Shown here: piece after piece, positions 8,275 to 17,243 of the stretch
Layout of the letters: every line of letters starts with the position of its first letter
How positions within the stretch are numbered: position 1 is the first letter of the stretch
Assembly: GCA_902791475.1 (NCBI GenBank)
Contig: CADAWC010000011.1
Span: 21,509-85,508 of the forward strand
Direction: 5' to 3'
From: Fibrobacter succinogenes
GTDB taxonomy: Bacteria > Fibrobacterota > Fibrobacteria > Fibrobacterales > Fibrobacteraceae
DNA: 64,000 nucleotides
Notes under the pieces: generated by a model
Databases searched by the model: none
What the model was told of the DNA's origin: nothing
What the model saw: the letters and a program-made list of their open reading frames with translations, nothing else
Position numbers and translations under genes: made by a program

Positions 8275-8910
8275 ATGAAAATTTCTAAATTTGTCGCCAT
8301 GAGAATTGGTTTAGTATTTATGCTCTTGGCAGCATGCATCGCCGCAGCCGCCCCCTCCAAAAAAGCCTCCGCGAAAAAGTTCAAGGATCCGCGCGACGGC
8401 CACACCTACAAGATTGTGAAAATCGGCAACCACAACTGGCTCGCCGAAAACCTCACCTACAAGACGACCAAGGGTAGCTACTGCTACAACGACGACAAGG
8501 AAAACTGCCACAAGTACGGTCGCCTCTACACGTGGAAAGCAGCCATGAAGGCATGCCCGACCGGCTGGAGACTCCCCGACCGCAAAGACTGGAATTTCTT
8601 GAGCAAGTACCTCGGCGCAAGCAAGAAAAACGGCTTTAGAGTCAAGCAAGCAGGTCAGAGAATCTGCTTCGGTAACAACGACATGTGGAGTCCTTACTGC
8701 GAAGAAACCAAATCATCATTCAACGCGTCTGGCAAAAGCGACACTCATTTCGCTTACGAAGACATGGAAAAATCAGCCTTCTTCTGGACAGCCACCGAAG
8801 AAACGACCTACATTGCAAACTTCGTGACCATCGGCGGTTACAACGAACGTTATGCGGAACGCGCCATCGAAGAGAACAACGCTTTCTCTGTCAGATGCAT
8901 CCAGAAGTAA
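8275..8910 (+). CDS. Fibrobacter major paralogous domain (FISUMP, TIGR02145-type) protein
   Basis: 211 residues. The N-terminus is a signal sequence with a possible lipobox (LLAAC, Cys at about 21). The rest is one FISUMP domain: FKDPRDGHTYKIVKIGNHNWLAENL-type opening, YGRLYTWKAAMKACPTGWRLP, and a C-terminal FSVRCIQ. This domain is a hallmark of Fibrobacter and some Bacteroidota secreted proteins; its function is unknown. It is divergent from the GntR-type gene with only 43 bp between, and no Shine-Dalgarno is seen. A terminator follows. Confidence 0.88.
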   Translation: MKISKFVAMRIGLVFMLLAACIAAAAPSKKASAKKFKDPRDGHTYKIVKIGNHNWLAENLTYKTTKGSYCYNDDKENCHKYGRLYTWKAAMKACPTGWRLPDRKDWNFLSKYLGASKKNGFRVKQAGQRICFGNNDMWSPYCEETKSSFNASGKSDTHFAYEDMEKSAFFWTATEETTYIANFVTIGGYNERYAERAIEENNAFSVRCIQK

Positions 8911-8930
8911 TATAAAATAGTTTATTAAAA

Positions 8931-8957
8931 GAGCCTCCCCAACGGGAGGCTTCTTTT
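8931..8957 (+). terminator. terminator of the FISUMP gene
   Basis: Stem AGCCTCCC / GGGAGGCT with a CAAC loop and a T-rich tail; also lies just past the end of thiD on the other strand. Confidence 0.85.
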
Positions 8958-8964
8958 GTTTTAA

Positions 8965-9717
8965 TTAAAAATCCTTTGCAAGTCGACCTTCACCGCTTTG
9001 TAATAGCTCGGTGAGGTAATTCTTTGCCACTTGGCAAGCTCCAGGGAGCGTATGTCCAAGCGCCAGATTTGCAAGAATTGCCGAGGACAAATGGCAACCG
9101 GTGCCGTGTTTACCATTGCCCGGAATTCGCGGACATGTAAACTTGTACTGTTTACCGTCCTTGTCCCACAAGGTATCAACAGCATCATCATCCGTCGAAT
9201 GTCCACCTTTCAAAAGCAAGGCGAAATCCTTCCCGAATTCAAACTTTCCACGAGAAGCAGCCTGTTCAAATCCCAAGAATCCAAACTCATCCAGATTCGG
9301 AGTGACCAAATCAATCTGCTTCATCACCGGCATAAATTCATCGCGTTCAGCCGAGCGCATAAAGTGGAAACCCGCCGAAGCGCTAGCAATCGGATCCCAA
9401 ATAATGTAGGCGTCCGGAGATTTTTCACGGACAAATTCTACAATTCGCTGTAGCACCTTTGCTTTTTCGACAAGTCCGATTTTCACGAACTTGAACAGTC
9501 GCTTAGCAAACAACGTTTCAAGTTGCGCTTCGATGCGTTCCCAGATAACCCATCCAGGCGCCACAAATTCATCTTCGTTCTGTTGCGTGAGTGCAGTACA
9601 TACAGATTCACAGTACACGCCAAAATGCGCCATCGTCTTAACATCCGCTAAAATTCCAGCGCCCGCAGAACCATCAAAGCCTGCGATTGTCAATGCAAAT
9701 TTCATTTTTTCAGGCAT
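8965..9717 (-). CDS. thiD: hydroxymethylpyrimidine/phosphomethylpyrimidine kinase
   Basis: A 250-residue ribokinase-fold enzyme that phosphorylates HMP and HMP-P for thiamine synthesis. The opening ALTIAGFDGSAGAGILADVKT, the central LVTPNLDEF and the C-terminal GNGKHGTGCHLSSAI anion-hole segment are typical. I take the ATG at 9717, one base after the stop of the upstream membrane-protein gene; a second ATG at 9705 is equally near the family start. The tight spacing suggests translation coupling. No thiamine riboswitch is seen. Confidence 0.88.
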   Translation of the reverse strand: MPEKMKFALTIAGFDGSAGAGILADVKTMAHFGVYCESVCTALTQQNEDEFVAPGWVIWERIEAQLETLFAKRLFKFVKIGLVEKAKVLQRIVEFVREKSPDAYIIWDPIASASAGFHFMRSAERDEFMPVMKQIDLVTPNLDEFGFLGFEQAASRGKFEFGKDFALLLKGGHSTDDDAVDTLWDKDGKQYKFTCPRIPGNGKHGTGCHLSSAILANLALGHTLPGACQVAKNYLTELLQSGEGRLAKDF

Positions 9718-9718
9718 T

Positions 9719-11005
9719 TTATACAACCGAGTAAATTCCAATTAATACCACGGACACGCCGCAGATAAGCCCCACCGCCGGGAGAATCGGGCGTCGCATG
9801 GACTTAGACCCAAGAAAATACACCATGCAGCCCTTAGTAAGCGTATTAGCAAGGCTTGCAAAAAGGAGTGCCAAAATCAAGTTGTGGTGTTCAAGAGTCG
9901 CCTTTCGGCACATGTCGATGAGCGAGAACGCCACCGCATCCATTTCAGCAGCACCGCCCAAGAAGCTACAAATCATCAACGCGCCCGAGCCAAAGTACGC
10001 ATGAGCCGCATTCGCGATGAACATGACCACCGTAAAGACCAAGCCAAACTTAATTGCCGGCAACAGCTTGAACGGGTTGTTAAAATCAGTCGTCTTCTGA
10101 CGATGATCCTTAGATTCACGAAGTTTCAAGTACGCCGCATAGCCAAGCCCCGGCACCACAGGCACAAGCAGAGGCGCCAACAACGGGAGCGCAAGTGACG
10201 GCATCAGGAATATGCAAATGAGGTAGAGTCGCGCATACATCACCGACCAGCTGAGCACAATACCAAGCGTGAAGTCCGCCGCATACTGTTCGTTATCAAC
10301 GCTACGCCCAGCCAAATTCAGCGTGAGCGCGGTACTGCTCGCAAGCCCGCCCAAAAGTCCCGTGAGCCAAATGCCCTTGCCCGGCCCGACAAGTTTGATG
10401 AGCACATAGCCCACAAAGCCAATGCCGCAAATGAACACCACAAAAAGCCAAATCGTATGCGGATTCAAGACTTCAAGCCCCGCCGGGCCAAATGAGCGAT
10501 TCGGCAAGAAGGGCAAAATCATGAGAGAAATCACCGCAAACTTGACTGTTGCAATGATGTCTTCGGTCGAAATCTTTTTCGCAAAATCGTGAAGCTGCCG
10601 CTTGACCGCCAACAGCCACAAAAGCACAATCATGAGGATACACGCTTCCAAAAGCCGGTTAAACCAGCAAAGCGCCCCCAAGAAATAAATCATGATAAGC
10701 GCCGCACTCGTCGTGACGCCCGCAGGCCCGCCATTATTCTGATTCGAAAGACCGTACGCAATATGGCTTGCCACAAGCAAAAGCCCGACAATCACAAGCC
10801 CTACAACAAAGGGAACAATCGAACCCATCAGGTCGCCCAAATAGCAAGACAAGGCGCCACAAAGGCTCACAATCGAAAACGAGCACAGCCCAGCGGGGTG
10901 CCTAGAATTATTGCGGGAATACGAGTTTTCACGCTGCATACCGATAATAAAACCGATACCCAGTGCAGCCGCAAGCTTATAAAAGATATTGAACTCAATC
11001 ATCAT
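9719..11005 (-). CDS. MgtC/SapB-family membrane protein with DUF4010 domain
   Basis: 428 residues with about twelve hydrophobic segments. The N-terminal third matches the MgtC/SapB pattern (AAALGIGFIIGMQRE...), the C-terminal part the DUF4010 domain (GLLGGLASSTALTLNLAGRS...). Such proteins sit in the inner membrane; their substrate is unknown, though MgtC relatives are tied to magnesium stress. It ends 1 nt before the thiD start, forming a two-gene unit. Two adjacent ATGs (11005 and 11002) are possible starts. Confidence 0.85.
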   Translation of the reverse strand: MMIEFNIFYKLAAALGIGFIIGMQRENSYSRNNSRHPAGLCSFSIVSLCGALSCYLGDLMGSIVPFVVGLVIVGLLLVASHIAYGLSNQNNGGPAGVTTSAALIMIYFLGALCWFNRLLEACILMIVLLWLLAVKRQLHDFAKKISTEDIIATVKFAVISLMILPFLPNRSFGPAGLEVLNPHTIWLFVVFICGIGFVGYVLIKLVGPGKGIWLTGLLGGLASSTALTLNLAGRSVDNEQYAADFTLGIVLSWSVMYARLYLICIFLMPSLALPLLAPLLVPVVPGLGYAAYLKLRESKDHRQKTTDFNNPFKLLPAIKFGLVFTVVMFIANAAHAYFGSGALMICSFLGGAAEMDAVAFSLIDMCRKATLEHHNLILALLFASLANTLTKGCMVYFLGSKSMRRPILPAVGLICGVSVVLIGIYSVV

Positions 11006-11046
11006 TCAAAATCTAATCAAAAAAATGTGCGAAAGAAAAGTTTTAT

Positions 11047-11102
11047 AGAACTTAGTTGGCAGAACTTAGTTGGCAGATTTTCAAAGATCTAAGTTCTAAT
11101 TA
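11047..11102. repeat. heptad-array element
   Basis: Eight 7-bp units in phase: AGAACTT, AGTTGGC, AGAACTT, AGTTGGC, AGATTTT, CAAAGAT, CTAAGTT, CTAATTA. Left and right ends are complementary (AGAACTTAG / CTAAGTTCT). The right end overlaps the stop codon of the cyclase gene. Confidence 0.85.
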
Positions 11103-12791
11103 CGCCATTCGCTGTTGCTTAGAGGCGAGCTTCATGGCGTACATATTAGCATCCGCCATGCGGTAAACGTCCATTGCAGTCACGGCATCACCGCGACGGC
11201 GCACAGAATAGCCATAAGCGACATTCAATTCAATCGGCAACTTGGCTTCTTTTTCCAAGAGCACCATCGTCTTCAAAGCGCTATTCAAATCCGAGAGGTG
11301 TTCTGCACGAACAATCGCCACAAACTCGTCACCACCCATGCGAATAGTCGTCCCAATGCCATTAAACGCATTCTTGAACACATCGGCAAAAGCACACAGG
11401 AGCTTATCACCCGTCGAATGTCCAAAGTGGTCGTTCACGTACTTGAGCCCATTCACGTCGATACTCACGATAGCGTAGTCGCTATCATCGCGGTTGAGCA
11501 CTTCAAAAATGTGATCGCACTTAGCGCGGTTATAAATGCCCGTCAAAGCATCGCGATAAGCAATCTGGCGGAGCACTTCTTTCTCGGTCTTGTCCATGAG
11601 TTCTTCGTACATGTAGACGAGATAACCCACCATCAAAAGCAAGATGAACAATAAAGTTCCGACCGGGAGGCAGGTCGCATCCAAGAAGGATTTTTCCAAG
11701 CCGAACAAATTCTGCACGTTATAGCGGAACAAATCGGCAATGCCAAACAGCACAAACACCACCGTTCCCGAAGCGAGAATTTTTTCTTGCATACCGGCGC
11801 CATGGTCATAAAGCACCTTGAAAATGACCATGAACAGGAACGAAATAAAGATATAGCAATGGTAAACGAGCAAGAATGTCGGGTAATGCGCAATATCGGT
11901 CACATGCAAAATCGTCGTCACCACAAAGAACAGCACTCCAAAGCCGACAATGACTTTCAGCACGTTCAACTTCCAGGTCGAAATCTTGCCCGCACGCATA
12001 TTGATAATCAAAAGGCCAAACGGGATTGCTGCAAGGTAAAGCGAAACGTATTCCAACGTCGTATCCAGCGCATAGTTCGTGGAAACAATCTGGATACCCT
12101 TCGCGTAATTCAGCGTCCAAAGTCCCATCAAACCAGCAAACAAGCCAATCAGAACAAGGCGGTAATAAGCCCTGTCAAAACCGACGGCACAGCAGCCTGT
12201 AATAAAGGCAATCATCCCGAAAAACATTAGGAATATGCCAATGGTAATGGAATCAGAATTTTGCGAAAAATAGTCTGTCATGCTATTTGAACGCAAAAGT
12301 TCAATCTGCGCCACAGATTTTGCGGCCGCTTTTTCGGTCACAACCGTCACCACGCGGATGACATGATTGTCAAGAAATTCCGGCATATTTACAAGGTGGA
12401 TGCCGCTACCGACCAGTTTTCCCTCTTTAAAGCGTTCAAAACCATAACGGTAATAGCAAACACTGTCAACATAGACAGCTACTGCAACGTGATACGCATG
12501 GAATCGGAGCGTTGTCGGCAAGGGAATTGAATCGTTCCGCATATCGCGCTCGTAGATAATCGTATCGCCGGGCTGAATATTTGAGGGAACTCGGAAATCG
12601 GAGACATGTTCCATCGGCGGAAGATGAATGCCGCCAAAAGAAATGGACCAGCCATCGTTAAGGGCGATGACATTGTTGCACGAACCATGACGGCACATGC
12701 CGTTAAAACTGACAACAAATAGAACAGCAATTACAGCGGCAACCACTGCAATGAGAAGTCTAAGTATTTTCTTTCCATTTCTCAACAACAT
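11100..12791 (-). CDS. membrane-bound diguanylate cyclase with 7TMR-DISM-like sensor
   Basis: 563 residues. A membrane segment at 9-30 is followed by a periplasmic jelly-roll-like region (about 35-175), seven hydrophobic segments (about 180-395), and a GGDEF domain (about 408-560) with DALTGIYNR and the intact signature MGGDEF. It should make cyclic di-GMP from two GTP in response to an outside signal. The RxxD inhibitory site five residues before GGDEF is absent, so product feedback by that route is unlikely. The domain order matches 7TM-DISM signalling proteins. Confidence 0.9.
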   Translation of the reverse strand: MLLRNGKKILRLLIAVVAAVIAVLFVVSFNGMCRHGSCNNVIALNDGWSISFGGIHLPPMEHVSDFRVPSNIQPGDTIIYERDMRNDSIPLPTTLRFHAYHVAVAVYVDSVCYYRYGFERFKEGKLVGSGIHLVNMPEFLDNHVIRVVTVVTEKAAAKSVAQIELLRSNSMTDYFSQNSDSITIGIFLMFFGMIAFITGCCAVGFDRAYYRLVLIGLFAGLMGLWTLNYAKGIQIVSTNYALDTTLEYVSLYLAAIPFGLLIINMRAGKISTWKLNVLKVIVGFGVLFFVVTTILHVTDIAHYPTFLLVYHCYIFISFLFMVIFKVLYDHGAGMQEKILASGTVVFVLFGIADLFRYNVQNLFGLEKSFLDATCLPVGTLLFILLLMVGYLVYMYEELMDKTEKEVLRQIAYRDALTGIYNRAKCDHIFEVLNRDDSDYAIVSIDVNGLKYVNDHFGHSTGDKLLCAFADVFKNAFNGIGTTIRMGGDEFVAIVRAEHLSDLNSALKTMVLLEKEAKLPIELNVAYGYSVRRRGDAVTAMDVYRMADANMYAMKLASKQQRMA

Positions 12792-12830
12792 CTCTAGTAT
12801 ATAATAAGTTATTCTAAGGGCAATAGAACC

Positions 12831-13322
12831 TTATTTTTTTCGTACCCAAATTTCAAAGGTTGTCGGGAAGTCGTTTTTTTCGTCTGCCGGGAAAGATTCT
12901 TCGCTTTCTTTCTGGAACTTATCGTTCCATTCAGGGAAGAATACATCGCCATCCACGTGCGATAGGACTCTCGTCAAATAGAGCTTTTCAACCAGCGGCA
13001 TCGCTTCGCGGTACACGGCGGCACCACCGATGATAAAGCATTCCGTCTCGCCAGCAGAGCGAGCGGCCTCGATTGCCTCACCGAGCGAAGAGCAGACAAT
13101 GCAGCCCGGGGCCTGGAAATCCTTGTTGCGGGTGAGCACGTAGTTCGTGCGGTTCGGGAGCGGGCGTCCGATATCGTCGTAATTTTTGCGACCGAGGATG
13201 ATGGCATGCCCCGAGGTAATCGCCTTGAAGCGCTTGAGATCGGCAGACAGGTGCCACGGCAAGTGACCGTCACGCCCGATGACATTGTTTTCAGAAACAG
13301 CAACAATTGCAGAAATTAACAT
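12831..13322 (-). CDS. folA: dihydrofolate reductase
   Basis: 163 residues, normal length. IVAVSENNVIGRDGHLPWHL is the classic DHFR opening with the substrate-binding loop; ILGRKNYDDIGRPLPNR and FIIGGAAVYREAM contain the NADPH-binding Gly residues. It reduces dihydrofolate to tetrahydrofolate. No thyA is beside it. It is flanked upstream by a heptad array (13327-13502) in place of a clear Shine-Dalgarno. Confidence 0.95.
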   Translation of the reverse strand: MLISAIVAVSENNVIGRDGHLPWHLSADLKRFKAITSGHAIILGRKNYDDIGRPLPNRTNYVLTRNKDFQAPGCIVCSSLGEAIEAARSAGETECFIIGGAAVYREAMPLVEKLYLTRVLSHVDGDVFFPEWNDKFQKESEESFPADEKNDFPTTFEIWVRKK

Positions 13323-13326
13323 AGTC

Positions 13327-13502
13327 AGGTTTTAGGGGTTAGGTTTTAGGGTTTAGGAGTAGTAAGTAAACAGTAGAAAACAGATGCTAAGGAGTTGTTA
13401 GAGAGGTTTGGACAAATATCACACATTTTTAGCTTCTATTATAAGGCGGCTCCACCGCGATTATTCTCCTAATACCTGTCACCTGTTACCTAACTCCTAC
13501 CT
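13327..13502. repeat. heptad-array element between rlmH and folA
   Basis: Left array of eight units starting AGGTTTT, AGGGGTT, AGGTTTT, AGGGTTT (13327-13382); core GGCGG-CTCCA-CCGCG (13444-13458); right array CCTAATA, CCTGTCA, CCTGTTA, CCTAACT, CCTACCT (13468-13502). Left units start AGG, right units CCT, so the arrays face each other. The right end covers the stop codon of rlmH. Confidence 0.88.
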
Positions 13503-13958
13503 ATGATGATAAGGGTGATTTTGCATGACCATCTGGACGCGGTAGAGCTGTTCCACCGTAATAATCCTGGCGTGGTCGTGGGTAAAAGTCAATGGAGAAA
13601 GGCTCAAGAGCAAGTCGGCGGACTTTTTCAAGTTCTCGTCGATGCCATACGCAGAGCCAATCAAAAACACGATATTTCCCGTAAAGCGGGCCTGTAACGT
13701 ATCGGCAAGCTTTACCGTCGTCATGAGCTTGCCCTCTTCGGAGAGGATTACTCGGCGGTACTCGTTACGCGGGAATTTTTTTTCGAAAAGGGAGGCTTCC
13801 TGAGCAAGCGCCTGGGCATGGTCGTCGAGCTTGGATTCCTTAAGTTCTACCACTTCGAGCGGCTTTGCGGAACCGCGCAAACGCTTCACATACTTTTCCA
13901 CCTCGTCCGCAATGAACGGGGAACCAGCCTTACCAAACACCGCCAACACCCACTTCAT
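13497..13958 (-). CDS. rlmH: 23S rRNA (pseudouridine-1915 N3)-methyltransferase
   Basis: 153 residues, SPOUT-type methyltransferase that modifies helix 69 of 23S rRNA. The knot motifs FLIGSAYGID and LSLSPLTFTHDHARIITVEQLYRVQMV are highly typical, as is the ending NHPYHH. The start is 1 nt from the stop of the upstream phosphoesterase gene, so the two are co-transcribed. Confidence 0.95.
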   Translation of the reverse strand: MKWVLAVFGKAGSPFIADEVEKYVKRLRGSAKPLEVVELKESKLDDHAQALAQEASLFEKKFPRNEYRRVILSEEGKLMTTVKLADTLQARFTGNIVFLIGSAYGIDENLKKSADLLLSLSPLTFTHDHARIITVEQLYRVQMVMQNHPYHHR

Positions 13959-14687
13959 CTAACGCCCCACCGATAGTCGGTCAATCAAAAACGAGGGCAT
14001 CCCCTGCTTTTTCATGCGGTTCTGCGTCTCACGAATGTCGTATTCCACTCGAATGAGCCGCACGCACTTGGTCTCGGTATCGAGCAGGCACCAGCAGGCT
14101 CTCGGGTCGCGGTCGCGGGGCTGCCCCACACTGCCGACGTTCACCAGCAAGCGTTCGGTATTCGCAATCACGTACTCGTACTCGTCCAGAATCTTCGGGA
14201 TCGCCAAGGGGCGGCTAGCAATGATGACCGGGCTATGCGTATGCCCCACAAAGCAGTAGCGCTCCGAAAAATGATCAAAAGCGTTCAGCGCATCCTCGAG
14301 ATCGGTTACGTAGACCCAATCTGCCGGAGACAAGGGCGACGCATGCACAAAGCAGATATCGTTTTCTTCCTGGATGTACGGGAGCGAGCGGATAAACGAC
14401 ACGGACTCCTTGGAAAGGTTCTTCTGAGTCCATTCAATCGCCTGCTTTGCATACGGGTTGAACCCGGCGCTGGATTCGTACCGGACCGCCACGCTGTCGT
14501 GGTTCCCGATCAGGCAAACATCCATGTTCTCTTTAACCAAATTGACGCACTCATCGGTATCGACGCCATATCCCACAATATCACCAAGGCATACTCTCCG
14601 TTCCACGCCATTTTCGCGCATGGACTGGAGCACAGCCTCAAAAGCGGTGGCATTGGAATGGATATCTGAACAAATACCGTAAAGCAT
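13959..14687 (-). CDS. metallophosphoesterase
   Basis: 242-residue calcineurin-like phosphoesterase. Metal-binding motifs appear in order: SDIHSN (7-12), GDIVGYG (35-41), GNHD (61-64), and GHTHSP (about 148-153). It is predicted cytoplasmic with a two-metal site that cleaves phosphodiesters or phosphomonoesters; the natural substrate is unknown. It abuts rlmH without a gap. Confidence 0.88.
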   Translation of the reverse strand: MLYGICSDIHSNATAFEAVLQSMRENGVERRVCLGDIVGYGVDTDECVNLVKENMDVCLIGNHDSVAVRYESSAGFNPYAKQAIEWTQKNLSKESVSFIRSLPYIQEENDICFVHASPLSPADWVYVTDLEDALNAFDHFSERYCFVGHTHSPVIIASRPLAIPKILDEYEYVIANTERLLVNVGSVGQPRDRDPRACWCLLDTETKCVRLIRVEYDIRETQNRMKKQGMPSFLIDRLSVGR

Positions 14688-14841
14688 GTCCGTAATTTAG
14701 AAAAACAATTTAATATAAGTGGTGAAATTGACCAATTTTACTACATTGGCAGCCCTATCGGGCTGCATTTAGTACGGCTCGGCCATGTCAAAACATAAAT
14801 GTTTTGCCGCGGCGCTCACCTTTTACTACATTTGGGCATGT

Positions 14842-15474
14842 ATGGTAGTCATTCAAGACAAGATGAAGGTGAGCATAGCCTACACCCTCAGAGAAGGCAA
14901 GCGAATTCTTGAAGAAGTTCCCGCCTCCCAACCGTTCGTGTACATCCACGGATACAACAATATCATTCCCGGACTCGAAGACGCATTGACGGGGCGTCGT
15001 CTGGGCGAAAAGTTTACGGTGAGCATTCCGGCAAATCTCGGTTATGGCGAATACCGCAAGGACCTTATCCTCACGGTCCCGAAAGAAGAACTCCGCGACG
15101 TCGGAGAGCTCTGGCTCGGCATGGAACTTGAAATGTACCAGGATAACGACATGCGCGAATTCCAGTTGCCGGACACCGCCGAGGAATTTGTAAACGACTT
15201 GAACCTGGATGGCGATGACGACCAGTGCGATGGCATTTACACCATCAAGGAAATTCTCGAAGACACCGTGATTGTGGACGGGAACCACCCGTTTGCAGGC
15301 AAGGACTTGATTTTTAACGTCGAAGTTGTAGACATCGTCGAAGCAAGTTTCACCGAACAGGAGTCCGGCTTCCCGGATGAAGACGAATTTAACGACGGAT
15401 ACGATAACTACGACAGTTACGACAATCGCATGGGCGACGACAATTTTGATTCAAACGAAAGGAGATGGCGCTAA
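14842..15474 (+). CDS. SlyD-like FKBP-type peptidyl-prolyl isomerase
   Basis: 210 residues. The N-terminal FKBP part opens KVSIAYTLREGKRILEE and has PFVYIHGYNNIIPGLEDALTGRRLGEKFTV, then an inserted-flap region and a return strand, as in SlyD chaperone-isomerases. The tail is very acidic (Asp/Glu/Tyr/Asn-rich) in place of the His-rich metal-binding tail of E. coli SlyD. The frame is open from 14785, but the start at 14842 matches the family. The stop overlaps the rpiA start by one base (TAATG), which implies translational coupling. Confidence 0.82.
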   Translation: MVVIQDKMKVSIAYTLREGKRILEEVPASQPFVYIHGYNNIIPGLEDALTGRRLGEKFTVSIPANLGYGEYRKDLILTVPKEELRDVGELWLGMELEMYQDNDMREFQLPDTAEEFVNDLNLDGDDDQCDGIYTIKEILEDTVIVDGNHPFAGKDLIFNVEVVDIVEASFTEQESGFPDEDEFNDGYDNYDSYDNRMGDDNFDSNERRWR

Positions 15475-16163
15475 TGGCATCGATGGACGAACTCAAGAAG
15501 GCTGCAGGCGTTCGCGCCGCAGACATGATCAAGGACGGAATGATTGTCGGTCTCGGCACAGGCAGCACGGCAGCTCACATGGTGAACCGCCTTGCCGAAC
15601 GCATCAAGACCGAAGGCATCCACGTGACGGGCGTTTCGACCAGCTGGAGCACCACACTCCAATGCCGTAGCCTCGGCATCCCGCTCAAGGAAATGGGCGA
15701 AGTGAGCCACCTCGACATGGTGATTGACGGTGCAGACGAAATTGACCCGAACCGCAACCTCATCAAAGGACGCGGAGCCGCACACCTCCTCGAAAAGATT
15801 GTCGCCTCCATGACGGATAACTATGTGATTATCGCAGACTCCGGCAAGGCCGTGCAGCAGCTCGGCACCAAGTTCGCCGTCCCTCTCGAAATCATCCCGG
15901 GCGCTATCGCCGTCGTGACCGAACGCGTGAAAAAGCTCGGTGGCGAAGTCAAGGTTCGCATGGGCGCTCCTGGCAAGGACGGTCCGGTGATTAGCGACAG
16001 CGGTAACCTCATCGCCGACGCGAAGTTCGCTCCCATTGCAGACCCGGACAAGCTCGCCCGTGATCTGGAACACATCGTGGGTATCGTCGGACACGGCCTG
16101 TTCATCAACATGGCAACGAAGGTCATCCTCGCTGACGAAGCCAAGGGCCTGATTGAATTTTAG
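15474..16163 (+). CDS. rpiA: ribose-5-phosphate isomerase A
   Basis: 229 residues, interconverts ribose-5-phosphate and ribulose-5-phosphate in the pentose phosphate pathway. GLGTGSTA (phosphate loop), DGADEID and KGRGAAHLLEK (catalytic Asp, Lys and Glu regions) are intact. I take the ATG at 15474 because AAGGAG lies 9 nt upstream; the earlier in-frame ATG at 15465 would sit on top of that site. Confidence 0.95.
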   Translation: MASMDELKKAAGVRAADMIKDGMIVGLGTGSTAAHMVNRLAERIKTEGIHVTGVSTSWSTTLQCRSLGIPLKEMGEVSHLDMVIDGADEIDPNRNLIKGRGAAHLLEKIVASMTDNYVIIADSGKAVQQLGTKFAVPLEIIPGAIAVVTERVKKLGGEVKVRMGAPGKDGPVISDSGNLIADAKFAPIADPDKLARDLEHIVGIVGHGLFINMATKVILADEAKGLIEF

Positions 16164-16175
16164 CGCCTTTGGCGC

Positions 16176-16203
16176 AGTTACTAGTTACTAGTCAATAGTT
16201 ACT
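16176..16203. repeat. heptad array after rpiA
   Basis: AGTTACT, AGTTACT, AGTCAAT, AGTTACT in phase, between a small GCGCC-TTT-GGCGC hairpin and the terminator. Confidence 0.8.
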
Positions 16204-16213
16204 AGAATTGTCG

Positions 16214-16244
16214 CCCCGCACACTGTTGCGGGGTCTTCTTTTTT
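16214..16244 (+). terminator. terminator of rpiA
   Basis: CCCCGCA / TGCGGGG stem with a 6-nt loop and a long T-run. Confidence 0.9.
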
Positions 16245-16248
16245 TTAC

Positions 16249-16277
16249 TTGAGTTTACACGACAGAAAAAGTATATT
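16249..16277 (+). promoter_or_regulatory. sigma-70-type promoter of the hydrolase gene
   Basis: TTGAGT, 17-nt spacer, TATATT. The same TATATT -10 occurs before the tRNA and several other genes here. Confidence 0.6.
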
Positions 16278-16307
16278 GTCGAGAACTTTGGTGTATTGGC
16301 CCCTCGT

Positions 16308-17207
16308 ATGAAATTTGCAAAGATATTCGTGCCCTGTTTGTTGCTCGCGCTCGTAGCAATAGTCTCATTGGTGAGCGTCTATGACTTTGGCGAAAGCAAT
16401 CCGCTGATTCCAAAACAGGTCAAGTTCAAGCGCCCCTTAAAAGAATACCAAATCGAGGGCATGCAAGTTCTTGAGATGACGGCCGCAGACGAAACCAAGC
16501 CCGTCATTCTCTACCTCCACGGCGGTGGCTACAGGCAAGGCTTTCAACTTTTCCATTGGAAAATGCTAGCCGATCTCTCCAAAGCAACTGGTTGCGGCTT
16601 GGTCATGCCGGACTACCCCCTTTTGCCGGAACATACGGCGCTCGAAGCCCATACACTCGTATTAAAGCTCTACAGCGAACTCTTGAAACGCTTCCCCGCA
16701 AGCAAAATCATCATCATGGGAGACAGTGCCGGTGGCGGATTCTCGCTTGCGCTCGCCGAAGAAATCCTAGAGCAATCGCTCCCATCGCCCATGCACCTCA
16801 TCTTGATTTCACCGTGGGTCGACATCACTGGCGGCGATGAATCCATTGCGGAATACGACAACTGGCTTCATATTGACGAACTGCATCAATTTGGTCTATC
16901 TTGGGCTAACGGCACGGATGCACACGCACCGATGGTATCGCCACTCTACGGCAACATGCAAGGACTCCCACCCACCGACATTTTCGTTGGCACTTGGGAA
17001 GTTTTCTACCCCGACATCGTCAATTGCGGTGAAAAAATGAAGGCGGCAGGCGTATCCGTCACGCTCCACGTTGGCGAAGAACTGGGACACGTGTTCCCCC
17101 TCTACCCCGCCCCCGAAGGCGAAGAAGCCCGCCAAACGATTGCGGACATTGTCAAGAACAGCACCGAAAGAACGACGGCGCTTACACTGACAAACGCGGT
17201 GCAATAA
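16308..17207 (+). CDS. membrane-anchored alpha/beta hydrolase of the HSL/acetyl-esterase type
   Basis: 299 residues. A membrane or signal segment (about 5-25) is followed by the hydrolase fold. HGGGY is the oxyanion-hole motif of hormone-sensitive-lipase-like esterases, GDSAGGG holds the nucleophile Ser, and GHVFPLY holds the catalytic His; the acid is probably in the VGTWEVFYPD segment. Likely an esterase on short acyl or acetyl esters; deacetylation of xylan oligomers would fit the organism but is only a guess. The frame extends back to a TTG at 16296; the ATG at 16308 is preferred. Confidence 0.82.
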   Translation: MKFAKIFVPCLLLALVAIVSLVSVYDFGESNPLIPKQVKFKRPLKEYQIEGMQVLEMTAADETKPVILYLHGGGYRQGFQLFHWKMLADLSKATGCGLVMPDYPLLPEHTALEAHTLVLKLYSELLKRFPASKIIIMGDSAGGGFSLALAEEILEQSLPSPMHLILISPWVDITGGDESIAEYDNWLHIDELHQFGLSWANGTDAHAPMVSPLYGNMQGLPPTDIFVGTWEVFYPDIVNCGEKMKAAGVSVTLHVGEELGHVFPLYPAPEGEEARQTIADIVKNSTERTTALTLTNAVQ

Positions 17208-17243
17208 CTATATTTGTTTGCATAAACTAAAGAAGGAAAAAAA

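Noticed and set aside
12831..13322. Thymidylate/folate operon
   Set aside because: folA and folC are 10 kb apart and no thyA is present, so they are not one operon here.
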